Part shown: positions 35,338-47,495 of the stretch, one piece after another
How the letters are laid out: every line of letters starts with the position of its first letter
How positions within the stretch are numbered: the stretch's first letter is position 1
From: Sweltsa coloradensis
Taxonomy: Eukaryota > Arthropoda > Insecta > Plecoptera > Chloroperlidae
NCBI GenBank assembly: GCA_024449915.1
Contig: JAMZAV010000362.1
Span: 310,001 to 374,000 of the forward strand
Direction: 5' to 3'
Length of the DNA: 64,000 bases
Program-made: the position numbers and the translations under genes
Notes under the pieces: model-generated
Databases searched by the model: none
Seen by the model: only the letters and a program-made list of their open reading frames with translations
Told to the model about the DNA's origin: nothing

Positions 35338-37023
35338 TTGTCATTATTGCGAGCTGCCCACTTGCCACATTCGGGCACAAAGCAACTGCCAGACCACTGT
35401 AAGATATCTCAATATGTGCCTGCTGTTCAGGTCAAGATTGAGTTGCTAATAGGCTGTAAGAGGGTTGCTGGGGTGTGTCCAAGGGTATCGTTGTTGGGTT
35501 CCTAGCCCTCCCGCCACCGCCCACACTTGAACACGTGATACACAGATTTATGTCATGTGCATGTGCTTGCCCTGTACAAATAAAAAAGGCAGATCCCCCT
35601 CCCCACACACACAGTGAAGTGGTTTGCAGTATGGTTCCTTCTAAAGGTAACGAGTAATGGTATCATCAGTTGATTTCCGATTAGTAAACCTACTGTAAGT
35701 TTGATGTGTTCAATCAAAACATGGTAAGTAGAGTTGCTGGAATTGTTTTGAAAAATGAATGCAATAATTATTTCCTTGTTTCATATACAAATATACAGGT
35801 TTAACACATATTTTTTAGTTGGACAACTTTGCATTTAGTAATCCCAGTGCATAAAGTAGGACCCTTATTCGGATTACGGAAAAATTTGATCATAGAGGTT
35901 TTTTGACAACCACTGGACTCACAGTCGGAACTCATAGTCAATAGTCATAGTGGGTAACTGGGTATTGCAAGCCAACCATTCAATAAAATTTAGTTACAAG
36001 TATATATCAGGTAAAATTAGACAAAATAGGTAAAATCCTACTTTGTACAGTCCAGTAACTCAGTACCTAAAAGATGTACAAAAAAGCACTGATGCATAAC
36101 TAGCCATATTGCAGAGACTGGGCCTTCAAGATGTTGAGAACTGAAGCAGTTGATGTGCAATCAACATACGGTATGGCTGCAATTTTAAAGCAAGAAGTAA
36201 GCCCATCCAGTGGTGTATACAAGGGGGAAAGGGTGAAAGAGAACTTTAATGTTTCAATGGAGAATATAGAATAACTGCTTTATTTTATTGCAATACTGAA
36301 AGCAAATTAATTACCAACTGACCAAAAGAGGATTTTAGTAGATACAAAGTTCATTATTTTGACGCTTTAAAACGCACAGTTTTTCACCAAAATGATCTTG
36401 AAAGAGAAAACTTTTGGATTAAAAACAGGATTTTAGTAGATAAAAAGTTGATCATTGTGATGCTTTGAAACGCACAGATTTTCACCGAAATGACCTTCCC
36501 CCCAGACTCCCCCACTTAGCCTTCGGTACATCTATCAATTAATTGGTTAATTAATGAATCCCTGGATATGCCACTGGGCCTATTACAGACAATGCAATGA
36601 AAAAGACACTGTAATGCTAGGTGGTATGCCTTTACTTCTGTTCACCCGCTTAATGCAGGAAAATAACATTGTAGGCCCCTAAATAAGTGGTTTTAAACGG
36701 TAACCTACTGCAGTCTCAGAACGGCCACTACTGTATTAGCTTTAAGTTGACTGGCAATTGAATTGACTCAGTAACCCTATGCCCATATAATTTTCATTGA
36801 AACAGTAATACTATCACAATTCTAAAGGTAGCCTGAGCCACTTGTAAGCCCTCAATAATTCAAATTTATATACTGTATTGTCCTGAATATAAGCCTACCC
36901 TTTTTTCATTATTTTAAGTCTCAAAGTCCCTTGCCAGCAAATATTTGCATATGCTTTTGCATGTTTTTTAATATTTCAACAAGAAAAGTTAGGGGGTTGG
37001 CCTATATTTGGCACAATACGGTA
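35338..37023. other. Intergenic, unclassified
   Basis: AT-rich, with no recognised element or exon. A frame at 35475-35657 has a proline run but no neighbouring splice signals that I trust. Confidence 0.4.
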
Positions 37024-37031
37024 TTTATTGA

Positions 37032-37602
37032 TAGGGATGCACATCAATATTTTTTCATTGTCGATTATCAAAATGGTAATGTCATTATCGAATCGATATT
37101 ATCGATCATTAACAAAGCCTGTTCCGACCTGTAATTGGTACCTCAAGTGAAATTCAAAACAATACAATCGCGTTCCGTTTGCTGTCTCGCTGTCTTCGAT
37201 GTCATGTGTTTGGCTTTCCGTGATCGATTGTTTGATATCTCATTTCCAAACAAAAATTTTGAGTGTGACACCATCAGGCAAGCCAGTGCATGGCATAACG
37301 TGAGATAATCTCCATCTCTAGAGTTTTGGTTTGTGCCTCTATTGACCAATTATTTGATGTTTTGATTATCAATTATCGAAATTATGTCCGTTATTGATTA
37401 TCGATTGATGATATCAATTAATGGGTACGTTCCGAATGATGATTACATGCATGCTTGGGCGTGCCCAAAGCATTCCGTAAACACCGCCGCCATCACAACG
37501 GCTGTAACGCCCAATGTTAAACCTCGGGCATCTTGGGCATGTCTGGGTGTTGTGGGCGCGTGGGAGCATCATTCGGAACGTACCCTAATGTGGGCATCCC
37601 TA
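37032..37602. mobile_element. hAT-like element with nested MITE
   Basis: The ends are TAGGGATGCACATCAATA and ATGTGGGCATCCCTA, flanked by TTTATTGA (37024-37031) and TTTATTAA (37603-37610), a 7 of 8 target duplication. A fragment of the same family lies at 7697-7850 in MTA intron 1. No transposase frame. Confidence 0.75.
37423..37585. mobile_element. 163-bp MITE nested in the hAT-like element
   Basis: The inverted ends GGGTACGTTCCGAATGATG and CATCATTCGGAACGTACCC are perfect, flanked by TAAT on both sides (37419-37422 and 37586-37589). The GC-rich core includes CACCGCCGCCATCACAACGG. The PIF/Harbinger superfamily would fit a TAA-type target, but this is a guess. Confidence 0.8.
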
Positions 37603-37610
37603 TTTATTAA

Positions 37611-39010
37611 AAGTCCATGTACTACTGAAGTCTCTAATGAAGTTTTGGGTATCGTATGGGGCTTAATATTTATTTTAATTCAAACTGCAATTTTTAAGGT
37701 CTCTTGTAATTTGAATTAATGGGTGGTCATTGCAGTGATTAGGGGTATGTAATATAAATAATTGTTAAATAATGCCATGACTTCATCTGGATTTGATCTT
37801 AAAATGAGGCAATCAAGGATGCTGAAACAAATCGGTTGAACTGCAGCCACTATGTGATCTTTGGAGGCAGTATCCTACTAGACTTTGAAGTAAACGCTAA
37901 CATAAAACCTTTAACATTTCTTGCCAATATACTGGTAAGTACGTAGGTAGGTCTATTTAACACTTTCTGAAGTACAGTACAGCTTGAAATTACATTAACA
38001 GTACTTGACTTTTGAGTGTAGTAAATTATATATAGTAGGCCAGAATAAGGTTTACTATGTATTTAGAAGGATTGATTTATAAGCCTCTTGGCTGAGCTTG
38101 ACTTTATGGCATGACATGTTTGACTGTTACTAATACTATACTACTACTGGTACGTCAAACATTTGAGCATGTAATCTAGCATTGAAATCAACAGTATGAA
38201 ATTAGAGTCAGTATTATTGAACACCTGCACATGGAAATAAATCAAGGAATCAACTATACCTATAACTTTTTTGAGAACTTTCTCTGCTTCCAGTTGTCTC
38301 CGATCGAGATGCAATTTTGCATTGTTAAGCAAAGATATCGTTACTCTTCTATAGTCATAGATTACCAAACATCATTGTGCATTACACACAAAATAAATTC
38401 CGAAATTTATCAAATTTTAATGACTTTACAAAAATCCAAAATCCTAAAAATCAATTTAATAATTAATATACACAATAATTTATTTATAATGATGTTTTGT
38501 GATGATTGAGTGTTGAGCCTCTATAGAATACTTCATATACACGACTTGACCATAACATAATGTGGTAAGGCTGGTAACAATCCGATAAAAACTGGCTTCA
38601 GGAAAACTTCCAGAAAAAAATCACTGGTATTGCAGACTCTTAACAACACTTCTGAATGATGTCACTAGGGCTACTCATCTATGTATATGTGTACAGTAAC
38701 GGGTAACCAATTAAGTGCAGAAAATAACAAGTTGAGTGCAGATGAGCTGTTCTGATCCTTGATTTACTCCTTTGGATGTGCATGCAACAAAATCACCTAC
38801 ATAGTACACATCAGTAGTGGTGTAGTACGTATCATGCAACAGTGTTGTACAAGTAGTACAAGCAATGAAATCGACAAGTACGACCTACCTAGATCAGCAC
38901 TCAGTAGTGTAACATTGCAGTCAATTGTTGCACAAGCAAAGCAATGAAATCAACTACCTATTACGTATCAGCACTCAAACATTACAACAGCATTAGTTCA
39001 TTCTAATACA
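37611..39010. other. Intergenic, unclassified
   Basis: AT-rich, no element or exon recognised. It ends in an (AAT)n microsatellite at about 39012-39062. Confidence 0.4.
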
Positions 39011-39018
39011 TAATAATG

Positions 39019-39062
<44 letters not shown>

Positions 39063-39576
39063 CAATTATCGACTGATCTTCTTAAGAGGGAATAGGACAT
39101 ATTTGGCAGTTGGCACATAGCTATTTGCTCGGCCAGCAAGAATCCAACATATATATATGAAACTAAGAGGGGGCGCCGAGCTTGGCCCAACTCAAATGCG
39201 CGCACTCAGGTGTTGATGATTTCTGACGAACGGTTGGTAATATAATATCATTACCAAATTTTGCATGAATGTTTATAAAGTACTTTTATAGGGCCTATTC
39301 ACATCCGCACTTGGTTGCAAAAAATGAGCCTTAAAGATCCATTGCAAACATGTCCAAAACATGAAAAAATTAAGGAAATTCCAATCAAACCACTTATCTT
39401 ACAATTTACTAAATTAACCTGCGCGTTCACATTGATTTAAACGTTGATATCCAGTATGCAAATGTGCGTTAAAGAAATCTGAACACTTGGAATAAATTCC
39501 CGAACTTGCCCAAAATGGAGTAGGCTAAATTACGGAGGTTTCCCGAATTTTTTATTAAATATTAATGAATAAATTT

Positions 39577-40328
39577 TAGGGGTGTGCGAATAGTGATTTT
39601 TCACTTCGAATACGAATACCGAATAGTGCACAGAAAAAAGTCGAATATCAAATAATTGCCAAAACAATGCAGATTAACATGCTGTACACATAAAAATCAA
39701 TATTTTGTAGTTTTCAACTTTAATTTATGGTCTAGGTGGCCTAGGCCCTAATTCAGTGGATTGGGCCAATTAACCCTTACCCTTAGTCTAGGAGGGCCTA
39801 GCTAATAAGCTTAAGAAAGGTAGGCCTAGCTATTGCTAAGAATGGCCTGCCTAGGTCTAAGAACGGTTGGCCTAGGCCTACCATGTGGACTTAAGGCTTG
39901 GTCCAGTTAGCAAGGACCTAGCTAGGGCCTGCCTAGGACAAGGCTTAAAAGTGGGGGGGGGGGGGGGGGAATGGATATTTAAAGGCCTACATTGTATTAA
40001 GGGAACTTACAAATTAGGTAAGGGTAGGTCTATATCGCGTTTATGGAATGTACAATTCCCAAATAGCACTTTTCTTCGCCGTAGACTTGGAAGTGGACAT
40101 GTCAGTTTCGGGCCCAAGGCCTGCTTCTTCTTCATCATCTGTGAGAACGAGAGCCCTTGTCGGGATCTAACATGGGTGTTTGCCCTTCAAAACGCTTACG
40201 TTTCATAAAAATAAAAAAAATAAAAAATTGTTGAAAATTCGAATACTTACTATTTGAGTTTCGAATCGAATACGAATAGCAAATTATTCGGGAATACTTC
40301 GAAAATTTTGAATATTCGCACAGTCCTA
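39577..40328. mobile_element. hAT-like nonautonomous element with 8-bp TSD
   Basis: The ends are TAGGGGTGTGCGAATA and TATTCGCACAGTCCTA, and ATAAATTT is duplicated exactly on both sides (39569-39576 and 40329-40336). Subterminal TTCGAATACGAATA words are inverted at the right. At 752 bp, with a G-run at 39952-39969, it has no transposase. Confidence 0.9.
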
Positions 40329-40392
40329 ATAAATTTAAAAATACGAGTACCGGATGCCATAGATAGATTCTATTAATGTTCGTGTAAAATAT

Positions 40393-41020
40393 ACTAGGAA
40401 GCTTTGCAAACGCTTTTTCAGGCACGTTGTTGGATGAGCGTATGTTTATTTAATAAAAAAAAGCGTAAAATTGCGATTTTCATGAGAAATTATTTTTCGA
40501 TTGCGCTCAAATTTCACACAAATATATAAATTCATAAAATTAAGGTTCTGTGAAAATATTACAATTGGATAAAGCATGCAGGTGTTATAAGTCGAAGGAT
40601 TTTTTTTTTGAACGATAAAACCGTAAAATTGCAATTTTCATGAGAAAATATTTTTTGATTGCGCTCAAATTTCACAACAATATATTTATTCATAAAATTA
40701 AGGTTCTGTGAAAAAATAATAATCGAATAAAGCACGTAGGTGTTATAAGCCAAAGAAATTTTTTTAAATCGAAAAAAATCGTAAAATTGTGATTTTAATG
40801 AGAAATAATTTTTCGATTGCGCTCAAAAAGGTGGCAGTTCTAAGTTCAGAGTTTTCGAAGGCCTCCAGAAAATTTCATCGCAAATGGAGTATCGGTTTAG
40901 CCGGAATCGTGTTTCCAAACAGACAAAAATACAAAAAAAAGAAAGAAAAAAAAACATTCCGGATTTTTTTCTCCAGTGTAGTGAAATGGAATCTTCGCTT
41001 CGCTCGCTACGCTCATCCAA
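40393..41020 (+). mobile_element. Family 2 element, GGAAGCTT subfamily
   Basis: It starts ACTAGGAAGCTTTGCAAACG and ends CGCTACGCTCATCCAA, with the tandem AT-rich blocks inside. It groups with 31668-32148. Confidence 0.7.
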
Positions 41021-42890
41021 TCATACCGATGTTCTTAACCGTTTTCCCGTTTAATCCAATATGGCTGCCAATTCATATCCACATCAAAGTGAATGATGTA
41101 ACAAAAAGAGAAAAAAAAAAAACAGCACGATAACAGTTTTCATATTGTGAATATTAGGAATTAGCAGCCATATTGAATTATAAGTTTGGTTGTAATCGGA
41201 TTATTATTTTAGTTAGGCCTACTTTAATGTGTGTAGAAAGATTTTTTCCTCCAATACAATTTAGTGCTTACTGCTTATTAATGGACAGTCAATTGTGGCT
41301 TCTTTGAGGAAATACCAACAATGGAAAACCCAAATTCCACGCAAATACAAAATCCGTTTTTGCAAACCTGATTTTTTTAAATACTAGTTCTAATGGAAGC
41401 TTTCATGAACGCCGTACAAAAGTCCTTTTGTGTTTAAATCGATTTATCACGGATTTACCGGGCATTGCTTGATGCTGCGCGTGAAAATTAGGAAATCGCT
41501 GGTACTCCAATAAGAAACATATAAGTTAAACCAAGATTTTGTGACGTAACCATTGCCTCTATCTTAAATATAGAAGACACATTTTTTGTAAAGAATTGAA
41601 TGAAGAATATTTTTGCCATACAACATTTTTTTTTATCTCTAACCAATTTTGAGATATACTACAACAAACACTTTGCGGCCGAAGCTCCAGTCCGATCTTC
41701 TGGGAGTTTTAGTACTATCTTGTTTTGGAAGGTGTTAGGAAGGTCTATGCAAAAATTCAGCTTGTTGGTAATTATTTCCTCTAAACACCAATATAAGGTC
41801 TTATTTGACAGTCGGCCAGAATCAATCTGCGTCAATTTTGGACTTTTCAACAAAATCCAACATCAATTCAATTTTTGTTAATTATTTAAAAATAGTTTTT
41901 GGAAAATTGTTAGGCCCCTACTTTAGAGCCCTATATTTCCACTTCCGTGACAATTACACAAAATCTCACACATCTGTGGTGTCAGTGAGTCGAGCGAACA
42001 GGAAATTGCTTAAAACGCATGTCCTACCTACTCTTAACTAGCACTTGCATTTAGAAATAGGCCTACCTTCTTAGTTCTTAACACTATATGCACATTTATT
42101 AACTTTGTCATGAGTTATTTCTACATCACAACTTAAATGGAGTTTGATTTGTGCTACATTAAATAAATGCGATGAATCAAGTTTCTAAAACTTCAACAGT
42201 ATTTCAACTTGATTATGTTTTGTAATGTGAACAGAATACCGGTATAAAGAATTGCAGACATTTCCCATAAAAATGTAATAGGAAAATAATAAATAATTAG
42301 CTTTTAATAAACAGCAAACCAACATTTTCATCGCAATGGCTTCTGCTTAGTTGCTATCATTTAAAAAGCCAAAAAAGTAACTCATACATACAAACATTCA
42401 TTCATCCACAATAATAACACTAGCACTAGCTTAATTATTCATCTTATAGTCAGCCAAGTATGTCAAAGGCACATTTGACAGTTTCCCTAATCATTTCAAT
42501 TTCATTTCAATAATTAGCACTGCTAAGCGTGCTTTAGAACCTCTCACCTGGCACAATATTATTTTGTTTCAAGCAACAGTGGCTACGAGCTCAGAGTATT
42601 CCCTTCTATAACTATAGTGTTTGCACAAACCACGACTAACCCCAACCATGCTGATCATTCCAGTGATATCCCAGCCCGGTTCTGCATCATCCAGCGTGCT
42701 TCGAGAGATTCAGCGGGACATCTGTGGATTAAAAATATTATTTCCATTTCCATTGTACAGTACAGTTGTCATAAACATTACAGGCTGGAGCATCAGCTGC
42801 AGGTGGATTTAGGAACATTTAAACTGAAAAGCATACCTACTGTAGTATACACAAAGCAAATAAATACAGAAGTTTAATTGGACCAAGACC
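41021..42890. other. Intergenic, unclassified
   Basis: AT-rich DNA. Short frames on both strands lack matching splice sites or recognisable peptides. Confidence 0.4.
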
Positions 42891-43462
42891 GTTAACAATG
42901 AGAGAATGAGAAGATTAATGGATGGAAGCAATTATGATGGAGAAATCCAAGCAATAGTTGAAGCATTAATAATCTATTCTATTACTAACAAAATCTGAAA
43001 ACCAGATAATTGTGATCGTGATGCTATCCAACTCCAAGACTACCATTGCAAATAGGGAGGAAGTAGAACCCGGAATTAGACAAAGTAAACTACAGATTCT
43101 ACGCCTCATGAACGATGGGAACAAAATTGTACTACAATGGATACCGGCCCAATGTGGTATATGGTAATGAGAAGGCAGACTACTTAGCCAAACAAGGAAG
43201 TAAAAAGCAACAAGAAAGTAAAAAACTGTTGTATAAATCTCTAAAATCTCTCCTGCATGCATCAACATGCAAAGTGGTACGTAAGGAATGGCAAGAGAAG
43301 GGGCAGAATAAACTGTGGGAAGAGTACTTTAAAATAAGGCCAACTGGTAAATGTAAGTGCTACAAAAGAAAAAAAGAAACAGCTCAATTTTGGCTTCAAA
43401 CAGGACATGACTTGTTTGGAAAGCACCTCCATAGATTTGGAATTTTTGAATCCAGTGTCTGA
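42890..43462 (+). pseudogene. LINE RNase H-domain remnant
   Basis: Broken frames encode IQAIVEALIIYSITKSENQI, then KIVLQWIPAQCGIYGNEKAD with YLAKQGSKKQ, then KEWQEKGQNKLWEEYFK. From family knowledge, the WIP.H.GI.GNE.AD.LAK block is the C-terminal RNase H domain of jockey/I-type LINEs. Here the expected histidine after WIPA is missing (Q-C), and stops separate the parts. A dead retrotransposon fragment. Confidence 0.7.
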
Positions 43463-43469
43463 CGGATAT

Positions 43470-44020
43470 GTGGAGCGGGCGAACAAAACAGGTAAGTGGT
43501 AACATCTTTTTCAATGTAGCCTACGTATACCAAGGTTGAAAGGGACAAAATGACAAATGACAAATAGCATGGATCGGAGTGAACAGGAGTCCTATCTCTA
43601 CTGGCTAACTAGAAAACACATGATGAGTGATGACATGAACAATGTCAATTGTGGGCATATGAAAAGAAGATTTGAGAACACTTCTTTTATCTCGATCAAC
43701 TTTGTTGTACAAGAACTTTCAGGTTTAAAAAAATGGCCACCACCAAAAAACTACCAGTAGGCCCTACTGGGTACCGTAGCATATACTCATTGTAAGCGAA
43801 TGCAAGCCGACCCTACATTAAAAGATAATTTAGTACAACAAAAGGCTAAACACTTAGGTTCAGATGAGATTGCCAACTATGTATTTTATTTTTAACTTTT
43901 AAGTCAACTGAACATCTTTGAATGGCAGAAATATTGGATTGCAAAATAATACTGGAAGTTTACAACTTTTAAAGCTGACAGTAGGCTATGTGATGTGTGT
44001 AAGTTGGAAGTTGACAATAA
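43470..44020. other. Intergenic, unclassified
   Basis: It follows the LINE remnant. The plus-strand words SDEIANYVFYF and nearby suggest a second decayed element; nothing certain. Confidence 0.35.
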
Positions 44021-44423
44021 CACTATAGCAGGGTTTGCCGTTTTACGGATTGAATACGTTTTTAACGGATTTTGAGGGTGCAAAACGGATCAACAGATTT
44101 TTATTCCAATTTATGGATTTAAATATATACAGGCCTACACATATAAAAAATCTATGTTTTACAATGTTTACAACCAGGGCTGGGCAAAAAGTCAATATTT
44201 CAATGCGATATTGATAATGGGAATATTTTTGATATCGAAATAACAAAATTTACACAACAAAATAAATGCTAAATTTTGTAGGCCTAATTTTAGTGGAGGT
44301 GCCTGGTAGGTAGTCAAAATTAAATTAATCCTGGCTGGTACATGGTGGAGGTGCCGGGTCATAAAACGCGATTGTGAGATTTTAAAAATCGTTAGATGGG
44401 TTTATGGTGATACGACCTTACCA

Positions 44424-45195
44424 TTAAGGGCCCTTTACACGAGGAAGTTGGAAAAGTAAAAAGAAAAAGTGAGGAGAAAAAGTAGCTTTTTTGTAGTAGA
44501 GATAGCGTGCAGCTTATGGGACTTTTCGAGTTGCCTTCACACGGGGAAGTTGAAAAGTAAAAAGTGAAAAGTCTCCCAACTTGTCGGACTCTGCTCGACA
44601 AGTAAAAAGTGAAAAGTAGAATGGCCTTGAAGAGTTGACCGTGATTGGTCGACAACGTTGTCATTGAGTTCAACTTTGGTAAGAAATCAAGATGCAGAAA
44701 ACCGTAACACCTTTGCCACAGCTTGATATATAAGTGGCGGTGGAAATTCCTGCCCGATTGTCATCTGAATGTTATTCTGTCAACTTGAAAAATACGCGCA
44801 AAAATTGTGTTTCATAGCGTCTACCAAACTAGCACATTTAGTTTGCCCCAAAATAGAGAGGCAATGCGGAACCCGATCGCGGCTGAAGAAAGGCTGGCAG
44901 TGACGTTGCCGTTTTTAGCATCAGGTTTGTACCTAACCTAGGCCTAGGCCTAGGCTCCACTAGGCCCTAGGTCTTGTAAACAAACACGCGCCAGTACTGT
45001 GTGAAGATCAAGATTGAAGAAAACAATTGTCATGGTTAGTAACCCCTTCTTGCCGCATCAGTTTCGCACAAAGGCCGAGAGGTGACGCCAGACACAAACT
45101 TTTTCTCTTTGTCCGTGTGAAGGCTTCGAAAAGCTACTCGTTCTTTTCACTTTTTACTTTTTACTTTTTCAACTTCCCCGTGTAAGGGGCCCTTT
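44424..45195. mobile_element. Foldback element nested in hAT
   Basis: The ends TTAAGGGCCCTTTACACGAG and GTGTAAGGGGCCCTTTA are inverted. The arms contain repeated GAAAAGTAAAAAGTG words, with several ACTTTTTACTTTTT copies in the right arm. Frames in the arms are low-complexity and not genes. Confidence 0.75.
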
Positions 45196-45300
45196 AGGGA
45201 TACGTGGAAAGTGTTTTGTGAATAGATGCTACAAAGCACTATTTTTTCAATTAAAACAATGGGTTTCCAGTCCTATTTTATTTAATTTTAAATAATAATA

Positions 45301-45350
45301 ATTTGTTGTCCTCCTTTGTAAATCAGTTTTTATAACTGAATAGGATAGAC

Positions 45351-45383
<33 letters not shown>

Positions 45384-45385
45384 AT
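45301..45385 (+). mobile_element. LINE/SINE 3' tail with (TAAA)n
   Basis: The block TTGTTGTCCTCCTTTGTAAA, TCAG and AACTGAATAGGATAGA is followed by (TAAA)n. The same 3' tail is at 54580-54632, there ending in (TAA)n. This is typical of a non-LTR retrotransposon 3' end. Confidence 0.65.
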
Positions 45386-45891
45386 TTATCTTTATACACT
45401 TTATCTTTATACACATTTTTATTCAGATGATATTAATTCAACCTTGGTGACATAGGCCTAATTTTAAAATATAAATAAAAAAACTTCATACCGGTACAGA
45501 GATTTTAAATATGGCAAAAAAATAGATGCTACAAAACGCTTTAAAATGACACTTGAAAATGCTACACGTATCTCTGCTTATCAGGTCTGTTATCAACCCT
45601 ATTTGGCCTAAAATCATTAAAAATATGCCTACTCTTTAATTTTTTTATATTTTCAATTTTTTTCCACAACAATTACATTTTGATGTATTGATATCATATC
45701 AAAATGGGTACATTTAGGCATTAAGAGGATTTTCAAGGAATTGAGTGTTCCACTTAAGAATTTCTGAGGATTTTTGATGTGCTCAAACAGGATTTTTATT
45801 TTTTCTTGGTGGCAACCCTGCAATATAGGCCTAAATGATTCAATGCAAGTGTTACCAGATGACTGTTAGTAAAAAGATTATTAGTTTATAG

Positions 45892-46299
45892 TAGGGATAA
45901 CATGGCAGAATCGATTAATCAATTCCTGTCTGCAACGATTCCAAATTGAAGGAATCGATTCCTCACTAGACAGTTTAAGCCAAGTTTAAACGTTTGCGCG
46001 TCGTGTTTTGGGGCGTAGCAGAGCGGTCCCCCTACTGTCTCTCCCTCTCCCACCAGGCGCTGATCATACACAAAGGCAGGCCAGCAGGCAGTACGGTCAA
46101 AAGACGACGACCCAACGTTGTAAAGTACATCGCTCCGTGGCGTGAGGCGGGCAGGTGACGTTATCACGAGCTCCTTTCGCGGCAAACGACCACGGAAATA
46201 TCACGGGTTTTGCGGAATCGATTTCTTGGGAGTCGATTCCAAATCGATTCTTAGGTCACAAGGATCGATTCCAATTTTTTGGAATCGATGTCATCCCTA
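45892..46299. mobile_element. hAT-like MITE just downstream of the Hairless exon
   Basis: The ends TAGGGATAACAT and ATGTCATCCCTA and subterminal GGAATCGATT words are inverted. The target duplication is imperfect (GTTTATAG and GTTTAGGT). It lies in the intron about 140 bp past the donor of the large Hairless exon. A minus-strand frame at 45919-46185 is inside it and is not an exon. Confidence 0.65.
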
Positions 46300-46442
46300 G
46301 TTTAGGTCTATAAACATGTGTAACTCAGACAGAAAAAGGTAGATTCCAGCCATAGTTTCTAACAAATATTGGGTGTAGAGTGAAGATTCAAATGTGTAAC
46401 ATGCTGCAAAATTAATTTATCTAAGTGCACAATAGATCCTAC

Positions 46443-47495
46443 CTGAGCCTGTGTCTTCTCTCTTGATGTCAGTCATCGGCTGATGTGTGATGGGTGGCCC
46501 CCAAGGAAGCGGAGGAGGATGAACTAGTCCCGGGTACATTGCCTCCCGTGGCAGACTAGAGAGCGGGTAGTGCAGCCAGAGGGGAGAGGGGTGCGGGGAA
46601 GGGAGGGGAGGATAGTAGGGATGTGAGTGAGGGGGCAGGTAGGGAGATGGGTAAAGAAGAGGGGGCGCAAGGAATGGCGACATGGACGGAACGTTGACGG
46701 GATTACGTAGACCCGGAGGAGACGGGACAGGAGAGGGGGAAGCTTTTCTGGAGCCGGAGTTTCTCGGGCGGGGGGAGGGAGTGGGGGAGGGCGGAGACTT
46801 CAGTAAGGTGCGTAGGAAGGACGGTTCCGTCTCTGGGCCCACAGAGGGCACCACTGTCTCATCAGACTGCCCGAGGAGTGATGTGATGCTATAGTTACTG
46901 ACAGCCCCCTTGGGAGTGGGCGGCGACGGGAGAGTCTGCGTTTGGCAAGTCACCATGCCGCTGCCGTTGTTGTTAGCATGGGATGTTGTTCCCGGCCTGG
47001 CTCGGTGTCGTTTAGAGTTTGCTAGATCCTCCAGACTGACGCGTTCCATCTCGCGCAAGATTCGTTTCCGTGGTGAAACAATGCTTGGATCCAGGCGACT
47101 TGTGTTGCACGAGTTGACGGCGACCACATTATTTATCACTGAACTACACGCAACACTTTCACCAGCACCAGAACCACGTACCCTATCTAATAATGTTTGT
47201 ACTATTAACGTTAATCTAGCTGGATTTGACCCAGTCCTTCTATGCCCTCGTTTTATCTTTACATTGTTAGTGTCTAAACCATCCACATGGTTTATGTGAA
47301 TAGGTTTGTAGGGACAACGTCTTTTCCTGCGAATAGCGTGCGAGTAGTAACTGAGATTTCTGATGTACATCACATGATGCGAGGGCCGCATTAGGAACGC
47401 CATATCCTTGTTTATGTGGTGGGAGGGGCTGCTTTGTTTCCAACAGTGGTCCCGTTGCCATGGTGATGATTGAACTGAAGAGTTGTCATCTGACA
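46443..47495 (-). CDS. H: Hairless large exon (Groucho motif, Pro-rich), partial gene
   Basis: Internal exon of a Hairless orthologue, the nuclear adaptor that binds Su(H)/CSL and recruits Groucho and CtBP to repress Notch targets. It encodes 350 whole codons. In order: SDDNSSVQSSPWQRDHCW at its start, conserved in Hairless; a basic patch AIRRKRRCPYKP (about residue 55); SPRKRILREMERVSLEDL (141-158); NYSITSLLG (201-209), equivalent to the Hairless Groucho-recruitment motif; a Pro/Ser-rich segment (210-340); and the SUMO-type IKRE (344-347). The acceptor is CCTATATTTTCAG (plus 47496-47508) and the donor CTCAG|GTAGGATC. The exon starts with two codon bases (TG), completing GTG with the last G of the SBD exon. 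The open frame continues to 46417 only by reading into the intron. The following exon was not found. The frame is intact with no breaks. Confidence 0.93.
46870..46893 (-). other. Groucho-recruitment (eh1-like) motif YSITSLLG
   Basis: Eight codons within the large Hairless exon. From the literature, Drosophila Hairless recruits Groucho through YSIHSLLG; only the fourth residue differs here. The motif is flanked by Ser/Pro-rich, probably unstructured sequence, as expected for a short linear motif. Confidence 0.85.

Larger units (their letters stand above)
44029..45820. mobile_element. hAT-like element (CAGGGTTTGCC ends), with nested foldback
   Basis: The ends CAGGGTTTGCCGTTTTACGG and TGGTGGCAACCCTG are flanked by CACTATAG (44021-44028) and CAATATAG (45821-45828), a 7 of 8 duplication. 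The subterminal ACGGATT words resemble the 55783-56629 element. The length is mostly due to later insertions: a foldback (44424-45195), a LINE-tail fragment (45295-45385) and an inverted GGCACCTCCACC block (44290-44370). Confidence 0.75.

Noticed and set aside
43115..43462. 115-codon frame as a host gene
   Set aside because: The GNEKADYLAKQG block shows it to be a LINE RNase H remnant with stops upstream.
46417..46442. Extension of the large exon frame (..GRIYCALR) to a stop
   Set aside because: It reads through a consensus donor (CAG|GTAGGATC) into the intron; Hairless should continue in a further exon.
46682..47299. Plus-strand open frames opposite the large Hairless exon
   Set aside because: They are antisense shadows of the proline- and serine-rich minus-strand exon, whose splice sites and conserved motifs settle the strand.
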